A DNA stretch of 64,000 nucleotides from Haematococcus lacustris (Eukaryota; Chlorophyta; Chlorophyceae; Chlamydomonadales; Haematococcaceae), in contig JASKMD010000031.1 in assembly GCA_030144725.1 (NCBI GenBank), positions 4,313,852-4,377,851 of the forward strand, in the 5' to 3' direction. A program made the position numbers and the translations under genes. The notes beneath the pieces are model-generated. The model was not told where the DNA came from. It made no database searches and saw nothing but the letters and a program-made list of their open reading frames with translations. Each line of letters starts with the position of its first letter. Position 1 is the first letter of the stretch. Of the stretch, positions 40,201-52,200 are shown in pieces.

Positions 40201-43200
40201 CAGCCTGATTGGGCAAGGTCGGCAAAGTGCAGGGACAAATGCAGGTATTAAGTTCTATGAGTGTAGGGGCACGGGCTGGATGGTCAGAGAGCAAGGGGTG
40301 GGTAGCCTGTCTCAAACATGAGGCGAGTAGAGCAGACAGGGAAGGTGGTGTGATGTGCAACACAGTCAAGACCGTTGAAGAGTTGAGCGAGGGTCAGGGT
40401 GTAGGGGGCGGTGGCCCGCTCACCACTTGGCGCCAGCCGCTGACCTCACGCCCCCCGCGCAGCGAATAGTACAGCGCCAGGGTTACGTATGAAAACAAGA
40501 GGAACACCTGGGAGGGGAGCAGCAGGGGCAGGCAGGGCTCGAGGGCAGGCAGCAGCAAGGGGGCAGGATAGCCGCAGGGCTGCTATGGCCAAGGGGAGTG
40601 GAAGCTTCCTGATGGTTCTTTGCTTGCTGTGCTGCGGTCTGACATTGACATCGATCTCTTCGCCCCGTGCCCTTGGTCTCATAATCTCTCGTATGCTTCA
40701 CCCTGGCCCGTAAACCCTAAAACCCTGACCGTAACCCTAACCCTGACCGTAGCCCTTGGCCCAGCTCCCCTACCCTCCCGCCCTGCGCCCTCCCTCCCCC
40801 TGTGCTGCCTGTTGGTACCTCACTGGGCTGTGCCACCCACCAGCACAAAGATGAGCAGGTCCTTGAGAAAGGTCGGGAAGTAGTAAGTGTTTATGGTGGA
40901 AGGGTCGGCACGGAACCTCTGTAGGGGAGGAGGGGGCAGGAGGAGGGAGGGCAGTTGCTGGGGCTGGTGGGCATGGCATGGCAGGGGGAGCAAGGGGGGC
41001 ATAGGGCAGGGGGAGAGGGTCCGGAGGGGGGAAGAGGTGCTATAGGGGGCCTTCGTACCTACCTGTAGAGTGAACATGAACTGCAGGCCAGTAGTGCTCT
41101 GCATCTGCTCCTGCACCACCACCACTGCGGCCAGCAGTGGCAGCATTAGCGCCCAGATGCAAACCGTGTGAAGCTGCAGGGCAGGCAGACCAGGTGGCTG
41201 GGTGAGTAGCAGGCCTGCATGTAAGCTGAAGGGACTGTGTTCGTGGCTAGGTAGCTTTCGTGCAGCCTTCCCATTCCCCATCCCCATCCCCATCCCCATC
41301 CCCATCCCCTGCCCTCCCCTTCCTCCTTTCTGCCCACCGCTACGTTGCCAGCCATCAATCCCAGCCACAGCAGTGGGTGTGCGTCCTCAGGATCATCATC
41401 CAGGTCTCCTTGGTTCACGATCAAGCCATGCAGCGCGTGCACATCCTCCTCCTGGAGCTTCAGGCCCCAGCCGTCAAGCTCCTGCACCACCACATACCAT
41501 CACCGCATCACAGTGTGCGCATGCCAGTATATGCATGTCAGTGAGCCAGTGAGTGGCACATGGGCTTCCCTGTCAGCATGCTCCCCTGGTCCCTGAGCAT
41601 ATGTAGTCACTGCCATGTGATGCCCCCTCACTTTTGCCATGCATATCAGCAGCACCAGCATCGCTTTTAAACCTGCCCCAACCCCTGCCCTTTCACCCCT
41701 GCCTTCCTGCCTCCGCCCACCTTGGCAGCAATGGTTTGCGCCGCAAGCTGTTCCTGGCTCAGCCCCAGCAGGACCTCCACCGTGGCCTGCCGCAGCCCCA
41801 GGCCCAGGTAGTCCCCAGCACCCGGACCTGCCTCAGCTCCAAGCTCCGGGCTGCTGCCTGCTGCACCCTGAGGGGAGGTGTCAGGCTTGCCTGCAGGTGG
41901 GCACAATGGAAGCGGTGAGATGAGGGCAAGTTAGTTCCGCAAGGGATCAGTAAGTCAGTGGGGTGTGCGGGGGCGTCACATTGTGGGGGTGTGAGGGTGT
42001 GACGCAGTGGGGTGGACATGAGGGTAGGCGTGAGGGTGGAAGCAGGGCAGCTGGGGTGCTGGGCCGAGCTATTTATCATGTTCCCTTCTGCCATCCTGCT
42101 CTGCCCAAGGCTACCATGAGGCCACTTGGCTACAGCTCTGGCCCCTGCAACTTGGCCCAGAATGCCCACTCCTGCACACCACGCTGCTTCAGCTCCAACT
42201 AAGTCAACCAGAAACAAACATGATTGAATGGTGGGAAGGTATGTAGGCCCACCCCCTCACACCTGGCGATGGCGGCCCCGCCAGCCTGCTGTGCCCATGC
42301 TCCAAGCCTGGTTGGCCCCCTGCCGCCCCCAGTCCTGTTATAGACCCCTTGCTCCGCTGCACCCCCCCCCCCCCCCCTTGTGGTGCCCAGGCCTGATGCA
42401 ACCGCCTCTGCCACACCCTTTGTGAAAGGCCCCTCGACGCTACTGCCTGCCTTGCTTGGCTTGCTGCTTGTCGGCCTCCCAACAGCCCTTGCGTGGCCTG
42501 CTGCAATGTGTGCAGCGACCATAGTCGTACTCCTCCCTCCTGCACTGCCTTGTGGCTGGGCACCGGGAGATGCCAAGGTCACGCTGGAGGTGGGCTGCTG
42601 CTGCATGGCGATCGTGCCCCCGGGCTGGACCGTCGGCTGAAGCAGGGAGATGGCAGAGGAAGGCCGCGCAGGAAAGTGCGCGCCAGATGTCGGCATGGCA
42701 GGGTCGGCAGGCGGGCTTGGGTGCGGTGCGATTGGCGCGTTTGGCGGGATGGGTTGCGGACAGACAATTGGCGAGAGAGTGGGCGCACCAGGATGCAGCT
42801 CCGCAGAGCCTCGGATGGCTGTCGAAAGTCGTTGATTGATAGAAGCGCGCAGGTGCAACAAGTTGCGCAGGCCGACAGGTTCCACATCTGCACAAGGCAA
42901 TGCCACATCAGTCACACACAAACGGCGGTACATCACATTTGCGGCAACTGTGGTGATAGGGTTCGGCAGGCAGTCATGTGCGTGCCGGAGCTTAGTAAGT
43001 GTCGAGCAAACAACATGACCGGTGTAGAGCGCGGGGCCTTGCGGGTTCGGGGATCGCTGGTATCGCTGGTATCGCTGTATTCACCCACCTGCTAGCGGGT
43101 CCGGTAGCCCTAGCACCTCCGTGACAAGGAACCGGTCGCGTGCTACTGCGGCCGCTTGGGCTGCCGACGTCACGTCCGCACCAGCAAGTACGGCAGCGTT

Positions 43201-46200
43201 CTGAGGGCAACAGCAGCAGTGCAGCGCAGTGCGGTGCGGCTGATGGCAGCAAAGTGCAGCAGGGCAACTACATCTCCAGCACACAGTCTCCGTCCACCAT
43301 CCCTTTGTGCAAGCTTGAAGTCACGGGGTCCATTCCTTCAATACAAAAGCATTGTGTGTGTTCCTTCCAGGAGCATGGCACGAGCAACATTGTGGGGTGC
43401 GAGGCATGCGTGGTGATTTTTCCTGTTCTTGGTTTCTTCTCCCACATCCCACCTGGGCAGCTACGGCAGTGGCCTCCTCCTTCTGCACAAACTGAGCCCG
43501 CCGCCATTTGAAGCCCAGCCACATCCGATAGTAAGACTCCAGGATGGGCAGGTCAATGAAGTCATTGGCAAAGTTAGCTGCAAGGACGGAGAGGGCACAA
43601 ACACAGCTGGCAGCGCACTGCGTCAGTCCCTGCTCTTGAAACCCCGCCCCTACACCCCGCCCTTGAACCCCACTCCCGCCCCACCAGTGGCCTCGCAGGT
43701 GTCCACCAGGAAGGCCGCCAGGGGGCTGCTGCTGCTGAACAGCGCCCTGAACATGCGCTGGTTGTGCTCAGGCCCGGCACTGCCCAGCACCAGGTCCAGG
43801 CCAGGGGTGTCTGTAGCTAGGGTTGAGCAACCTGGGGAGGGGCAAACACACGCAGCGGTCAGCAAGGCATGGCGTGCTTCAATGTGCATAGTAGCATGGC
43901 TTGATTGCTTCTTCTTTATGGGAACGATGGGCGTGAAGCAGTTGAAGCAACAGGGCCACCAAGTGTTTAGGAAAGGCACAAACCAGGTGGCCAACCTAAA
44001 GAGGAGGGGAATCATGGGATCAGTAGACCATCTTAATGGGAACAGAGCAAGAGTGGCCACCAGGTGTCTAGAGGAGGGGCAGGGCCTCTCCCCACCCATG
44101 AGGTACACACTGAGCGTCCCAGCCTCACCGGTTGAGGCCCCCAGTGCTGCGTCAGGCGCCTCAGCAGGGCCCCCCTGCCCTGCTGCCTGGCTGTCTGGTG
44201 CAGGGGCAGCCCCAGAACCTCCTTTAGGCACATCCCGGGCCTCCTTCAGGCCTGGGCTGGCAGCGCTGCTGGTGGGGGGCCGAGGACCTGGGCTGCCGCT
44301 GTTGGTCTGGGATACAGCCCTTGCTCCACCTACAGCAGACGTGCTCGCAACGGATGTAATTGAGTGTCATGGGTGTAAGGTGGTGAGGCTAAAGACTTCC
44401 AAGAGAAAAGGCAAGGGGCATGACACACCACCCACACCCTTCACCTTCCTCCCAACAGCTTTAGCTTTCACTGGACTGAACGCTACTGCCGGATTGGCAC
44501 TGGGTCGGCCGCAGCATCCTGGACTGTGCGCATGTATGCCCGCACCTCCCATTCGACGAAGCGCAGCCAGCGACTCGTTCGTCTTTTTTGCAGTGTCAGG
44601 CCGGACGTTTGCAACGCCTGCGTCCGGGACACCTTGCTTACTGCTGGCCGACGGATCAGGTTCCGCCGTCAGCAGCGAGGAACCGGGTAATGCTGGGCCG
44701 AGCGGGGCAAGCGCGGCCCGCGCGGCAAGCAGGCGCTGTTGCGCATCCAGCGCCCGCTCCTGGTCCTGTAAAGATTGCTCCTGCCGGTCAGGAAGCAGGA
44801 CAAGACCAGTGAAACGTGCACTGCCCTCTTAGGGACCCAGCTAGGGTGTAGAAAGCTGATTCTGTGTTCTGCAGTCATATCAGGCTGACGGGTGTGACCC
44901 TTGGGGGGTTCAGCTTAGGGGCCGGCTAGGGTGGAAGGCAAGACCATTGGCATAGGGAGAGAGTGGGGTGCCTTGTGGCTGCTGTTGGGGGTAAAGGTCC
45001 CGGTGGCCGGGGTTTGCTGCCTTGCCTGATCACCTTCGGCAGTATTCTTCACCAGCGATCCCTGCCCCTGCTGCTCCCACCGCTCTGCTGTCTCTTGCAC
45101 CCCCCACCTCAGGCTACGGTTGTGCATGCCATCCTCCCTGCTGCTGCTCAGCTGGCCCAGCTCACCTTCTCCAACAATGCCACCTGGTTCACTGAGCGAA
45201 GGCGGATGCCCTTTACTCGGCTCACCCGCGCCTTCTTAATGGCCACGTTTAGCCCGCTGAGCAGCGAGACTGCCTCCAGGATCTGTTGGTCGGGGCCAAG
45301 GTGAGCAGGTCAGGTGTGCAGGTGGGGTCAGGGTTCAGGGGTAAACAGGGGTCTGGCGCGGTCCTGGACAGACATCTGGTCTGTGTGAGGGGTGACAGTA
45401 GGGTTGACAAACCAGGGCCAGGGTGCGCAGGTCTGCTGAAGGTCCAGGGTCAGGGATCAGGGCTGAAGGTTAGAGTTGAGGCATGGCCCTTCCAGCGCAC
45501 CTCTTGCTCCACCAGGTTGTTTTGCAGGCACCAGGGCCTGTGGGCAGGTGGCATGCGGGTCAGCTGCATGATGTGCAGCATCAGGGCAGTCAGGACCAGC
45601 AGCTGCCCGCAGCAGCGTGATCAGTGCGCTGCCAATTGGCCAGCTGGCCAGCATCATCTGAGCGGTTTGTGGCGGCAGGGTGGCGGCATTAGGGTGATGG
45701 TGGGGGTGAAAGGAGGGTGGCAACAAACCGACTGGCTAGGCACCTGTACACGGCGTTGAAGGCGCGGCGCGAGGTATTCCACTTGATGCGCGGCCGCAGG
45801 TCTTCAGGGTCAGGCTGCAGCCAGGCAGTGTCAGGCAGTGTCAGGCAGTGTCAGTGGTGGCAGCAGTGGCTCCCTCCACCGCCCCTTACCTTGCCTCCCT
45901 CATTGCTCCCCTTCTTCCTCCATTCTTCCCCTGCTTCAACCTTGACCGCGTCTTCAGCTTGGCAACAGCTGGCCTTGGCGCTGCCGCCCCACCCGCCCCT
46001 TGTCCTCCTCCTGGCCCCTCTGCTCTCACCTCATCATCGTCACCTTCCCAGGTGTCGGTGCTGATCACCACATTGGACGGGCCGGTCGCCTCCTGAACGT
46101 AGTAGGTACACGCATAGCCCTGCAGCACGCGCGAGTCACACTCAGCAGGCCGCGTCACACTAACGCCATGAAAAAGGGGCCCACCGCGCCCAGATAGTCG

Positions 46201-49200
46201 GCGGGAGCACGGGAGGAGGAGCGACAAGCTGCGAGCGGCATCCAGGCAATGGCCGCACCTTGAGCAAGTCCGCCAGCCGCGTGTTGCGGGGGCCGCGGAT
46301 GGAGAGGGCTGCGCGCTTGCTCTCAGTGTGGCCGGCCTCTGTTAGCATGCCGGTTTGCTGCGCCTGCAGCGCCTGGTCCAGAAGGCGGCATGAGGGCGGC
46401 AGGGCAGGGCAGGGCGGCAGCAGCGTGCGGCCCAACCAGCAGCGACCCGCTACGCGGCCCAGTGAGCGGTCATGGTACACCACTGCACGGGGCAGACGCC
46501 ACATCGACCAGATGAACCCCAGGCTAACGCCCCATTGTGTCAATGAGTAACTGAGCAAAGACTTTGCTGATACCCGCCCCACTTCAATCTCTGACGTTCA
46601 TACAATGTGGTACTTTCAGCAACGACATGGTCAGCAGCAGCAGCAGCTAGCTGCAATGGCCAGAGGACGCGGTCAGGGAGTCCAGCGGTTTGACATGGTG
46701 GTCACTGTGTGCCATGCTTAGCTCACTCACATTGTCTGTCGCTGTCCATGCCAAAGCTGCGCAGGTGGGCCTCATAGGCAGCAGCGTCAATGACCCAGCC
46801 AGGGCCCTCCTGGATCACCACCTGCAACAACAACAGCAGCAGCAGCAGCAGCAGCATGAGGCATCCCAGCCAGCTCCCTTCCTAACGGCTGGTGTACCCA
46901 CCCACCCCTACGCTCCCAGCCACTGCCCAGCCTACTACCCACTGCCTGCACACCTCGATGGGCAGACTGGCTGTGCCCAACGCAGGCCAGCTAGCCTCCG
47001 CCACAGTCACCCTCACCTGCCTCCTCAAGGCTGGGAACAAGCCTTGCCCCTGGCCTAGCACAGCACACTGGAGGGCCCACGCTGCGTCAGCCCTAGGCCT
47101 GGACTGTGGACTGCTGACAGTCCTTACACCCCACAGCAAGCCAGGACAGCGTCAGGGTTTCAACAGACATTTGCATGGTGTATCAAACCCTTCTCCTAGC
47201 TCCTTTTCGTTACATTTGTATGCACGGCACCCCAGCCAGGGCCCCCAGTGGCCCGCATGGCACCCTGTACATGCATCTAGCTTCCGCCCTTCTCCCTCTC
47301 CCTGCCTCTGCCGTCCCAACCCCCCTCCACCCCCCGCCTGGCCCCAGCAGAGCACTACCCACTCAGCCCCATGACCTCTACCGGCATCACCTGCCTACAC
47401 CCAACATCACCAGCCAGCTGCCCCGCCCCACCTGCCCCCCCAGACCTCCCTGGGCCACTATGTCTCACGACCCCCTGTGTGCCGCAGCACTGGGGGCTGT
47501 GATGCTGCTGACCTGCAGGGCGCTGCTGGCGCTTTTGTCCTGCAGCAGACCTGCCTCAGCCTCAGCAGCCAGGTTGCGCAGGTGCGGGCGCAGCAGCCGC
47601 CACGCCCCGCGCAGAACCTGCTGCGCCTGCAGTCCGCAGTACACAAGGTCAGGGCAGTGGAGGGGGAGAGGGGCAGGGAGGGGCAAGGAGGTAAGGGAGC
47701 CCAACATGTGGCAGGCTGGCTGTAGGGTTAGCAGCAGCGGCAGCAGCAGCCGCAGCAGCGGCATAGCAGGTAGAAGGCAGGGCTCACTGCCCAGCGATAC
47801 TGCCGAGGCCGTTATACATGAGAAATAGCAGGCACTGACTGCAACAGAGGATGGTGGTGGCGGTGCTGGTGATGGTGGCGGTGCTGGTGGTGGTGGCGTC
47901 GCTGGTTCTCATTGTCTGGTGCTGAGGCCGCTGAGATGCATGATGAGGGACGGCAGGCAAGTGGCGGCAGCAACAGCAGGTTGTACGTGTGCAGTATGTC
48001 TTTGCATATGTATGCATCTGTATATCGCATCACCGCAGAGATACATAGATACAGAGGTGAGCAGCCCTGGCATGAGGCAGGCAGGTGGCTGTGGAAGAGG
48101 TGAGGCAGGGGAGGCTATCAGGCGGAAATGCCCGCCTCTACATGGCCATGACCTGCCTGGTGGATGAAGGTGGCGGCGTTAAGCATCCGCGCTTCGGTCC
48201 CCGGGCCTGACGCCGGCGGTGGCTTGATGGGGGAACAGTCTCCACTGGGGGCCTGCAAGAGTCAGGGTCAGGGTCAGGGTCAGGGTCAGGGTCAGGGTCA
48301 GGGTCAGGGTCAGGGTCAGGGTCAGGGTCAGGGTCAGGGTCAGGGTCAGGGTCAGGGTCAGGGTCAGGGTGCAACCTTCTCTGCGGTGGCTACGGCCACG
48401 GCTGCTATCATGACCTGGGTGGAAGACACTCACTGCTCCATTCCCATGCTCCCCCTCCTCCCCCTCTGCTCCCCCCTCTCCCTCCTCCTCCTCTTCTCGA
48501 TGCTTGATGGCGTGCACCCGAATGCGCACCCACTGTACAGCATACAGCTCCGACCTGCAGCCAGCAGCAGCCAGCAGCCAGGCCACCGCTGCCACAGCCC
48601 TTCAAGTAACCAGGACTGTGCCCTGAGGACCAGAGCACACCTTTTTTGAGTCCGGCTAGGTTTGAACTCACGACCTCGCTTTGCGCCCTTGCCCACACCT
48701 GACTCAGCCCACTCCCCAATGGAGCATGTGGGAACAGACTCCTATCCTGGCGGAGTGGCGCTAAGCTAGAAGGTGGATGGACACTGCCCTGGCTGGGTTA
48801 GGAAGGAGCCGTCTGGCTGACCTGGCTGACCTGGCTGCTGGGCTGCACGTTCACCTGGACTGCTCGAGGAGCAGGAGGTTGCGGGGCCCACCTGCCATCA
48901 GCAGACATGCAGATGATGGGCTGCCCCTTCAGCGTGTCGATGAAGACCTTGCGCACCTCCTCAACCTCCTCTCCTTCCTCCACCTCCTCCTCCACCCCAC
49001 CCGCCTTGGTTCCCGCAGCCTGTGTCAGCACCCCCACCCACCATCCTCGTCGCTGCCATCGCATGCAGGCGCACATGCAGGTTACCATGCAGGATGGACC
49101 TGATGGGCTCAGCATTGCAGGCCAGCCAGCCAGCCAGCCAGCCAGCAGGCCAGCCAGCCAGCCAGCCAGCCAGCCAGGAGCCGCATGGAGCCCTACACCA

Positions 49201-52200
49201 GCTACAGACCCCAAGCAGCCGTCATGCCCCCGGCAGCTCTTATCTAGCCCATCACAAGGCCCTGCCAGTCACCTTGCCAGTCACCTCAGGTGCCTCAGGG
49301 GCCATACCAGGACCTTGGCCAGTGGCCTGAGTGCTGTCGGTTTTGCCGGTGCCGGTCAGACCTTGCGCGTTGCTGCGTGTGGTGCTGGTGGGCTGTCCTG
49401 CTGCTGCCTGGTCCAGCTGCTGGCAGTACTTGAGGTACTTGGCGTTGGCCATCTTCAGAGCCTTGCGGGGGATCTGGCACACCATGCAGCCAGCAGAAGA
49501 CCAAAGCAGTGGAGGCAGCTATCAGAGGCGGCAGGGGAGCAGTGTGCCCAGAGCTGCAAGTGTGGTGGGAGTACTCGGCACACGACAGGGTGGGTGGGGG
49601 GAGGGGAGAGAGTGGGGAAGGGGAAAAGGGACAGGAGGGGGTTAGGGAGGTGGAGGGGCAGGGGAGAATTGGGAGGAGGGAGGAGGAAATAATGAAGGGA
49701 AGGGAAGAGGGGAGGGGGAGGGGAGGGGGAGGGGATGCCTGCAAGACATGGCACACGACAGAGTGTGGAGGGAGGGGAAGGGAGGGGGAGAGTAGGGCTG
49801 GGCAGGGCCGGGCCCACACCTTGCCCAACACCACCTCCTCCTTGTCCTCCAGGTCGTGGTCCATCACGCACTTGACCTGTGAACGTGAGGACACAGGCCA
49901 GCGCACAGGGGAGTTCAGGCCAGTGCTGCCCCGCACTGCTCGAGGTCAGTAGGGCGCGAATGTCCGAAGGGGTGAAGGCACCGCGCATTGAGCGTCAGGC
50001 CTATGGTGAAGTGCTGCTAAGCCCGAGTGAGGGTCGGACTACAGTGAGGTGCTGGCAGACCCATGATGCGCTGCTGCAATCAAGACGATGCCGCCGCTCA
50101 CTGCACCCGGCAGCGGGAGTGGGGAGGAGGGCGTAGGGCGTCAGGCCTTGGGCATTGGGTGGAGGGCTGGGGGCGGAGGGCGGAGGGTGGGGGGTGAGGC
50201 TCACCTTGAGAAAGCTGGTCAGGCTGTTGATGACCAGGCTGCGCACACGGTTCATCACCGCATCATCCAGCACCTGAGGCGGGTGTCGCACGCACAGCAC
50301 TGCTGGCAACACCTAGGCCAGGAGCCTGGGCTGGTAGGCCTTGTGGGGTATTAATTGGGGTGTGATGAGGGGGGCTTAGCGAGCTGCTGGTCGGATGTCG
50401 GTGCTGGGTTCGCCGAGGAGGAGGAGCACTTGCCCAGCTCTGTTGGGGTTGTGGAGGGAGCGTTGCTGGTGGGGGAAGGCAGGGCACTGCAGCTCCCTAT
50501 GCAGAGCCATAGACAGAGATAACTTCACAGTGGTGGGCGTGGTTGGGTTGGGTGGGGCAGTTAGGGTGGTTAGGGCCACGTGGGGCATGCGGGGCAGGGC
50601 AGGCCAGGCGCAGGCCATCCAGGCAGGGCAGGTGGAGGGAGCAGGGGCCAGGAGGGGGGCCAGGGGCCAGGGGGCTTGGGGAGGAGTGTCGGCCATTACT
50701 TGGAAGGGCGAGCAGAGCTTCTGCAGGAAGAGTGCACTGAACAACTCCCCCAGGCGAGTTGACAGGGCTTGCAGGAAGCTGGTGCCGCCAGCGGGCTCCG
50801 CTTGGGGTTGGTGGGGCACTGCGGGGCACAGGCGGAGGCGGATCCACCTCGGCATAAGCAGTAGGCAGCAAACGCTGCAGGCAGCCTTGATGGCACTCAA
50901 TGCCCCCCCTCCCCTCTCTCAAGCCTCCCCCCTCTGCCTCCCACCCAGGGTTAAGCCCCAGGGCTAAGCCCCTCCATATCAAGCTCGTGCTCCCCACTGC
51001 CCCACTGGCCACTTACAGAGTGGTAACCCGGGGGGTGTTTCGGTGGCTGCATGAGCACCGCATGAAGGCCTGATCCAGGCATCCATAGTGCTACTCTGCC
51101 CGCACGACCAGCGCTACCCTGCCCGCCCACTGCCCTGCCTCCACATTCCCTTGCTTTGGCACTCTCTGCCCTCCCCCTCACCCCTGCTCACCCCTCCTAC
51201 CCCTCACCCCTCCTCCCCCTCCTCCCCCTCACCCCTCCTCCCCCTCCAACCCCTCACCCCTCCTCCCCCTCACCCCCTTCCCCCCTCCTCACCCCTTCCA
51301 TCCCCAGTTCCAAAAAGTTTGGCCCTCTGTCGCCCCCACCCTGTTGGCTACATGCCTCCTCCACACCCCCTCCTCACCCTCCTTACCCTCCTTACCCTCC
51401 ATTGCCTTGCTCCTGTGCAGCGTGACAGCCCTCAATGTCTGGAATGCAGACTTGCCCCTCACGGCGGCCAGGCCTGTGGCAGTGCAGCAGCAGGTCAGGC
51501 AGCAGGCAGTGGGACAGCACGCCCTGCCTTGCCTGCAGGTCTACTTGGGCTGAAAGGTAAAGAGGGAGGGGGGGGAGGGGGGGCAGACCAATGGCTGACC
51601 AGGTGGGTTGGCACGGTAAGCAAAGAGCAGTGGGCAGCAGCGGTGCGGAGTGGGGCGGGCAGGCTGGGACGCAGGTAGTAGCTGCAGCCTGCACTCCTGG
51701 CCCTACTGCTGCCACAAGCAGGCCACATGCTGTAGGACAGCCCAGGGCCACACAAATGAGTTTTCACAACAAACACAACAAGCAAGCAGCCGCCCCCCCC
51801 TAGCCCCCAACCTCCTATCCTCCCTCCTATCCTTCTGAGGCTCCAAAACCTTGGCTCGACTCAGAGAGCTGGCCAGCAGGGAAAGCAGCCGTGCAGCCAC
51901 ACCACCACCGTTGCACGACTTGACCTTGGCAGCAGGGAGCAGGCGCAGGCACCTAGCACCCCCTGCCCAGCGCCCCCAGCACCATCCGGGCGGGCCAGCC
52001 TGACAGCTCAACCTGAGGGACAGGGGAGGAAGGTACTGGGCCAGCCCATGAGCCAGCGGCTAGGCCTGTGCCACCAGCTGCCCGGCCCTCCCCCGGACTG
52101 CTCAGCAACCTGAATGGGGGAGCTGGCTGCCTGCTGGTGGTCAGCTTGCGGGTCAGGCCTGGTCTGACCCTCTGAGGGGTCTGACCTGTGGACAGCGCGC

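Noticed and set aside
48262..48369. Possible CRISPR array from regular short repeats
   Set aside because: Units are contiguous hexamers with no spacers, in a eukaryotic intron.
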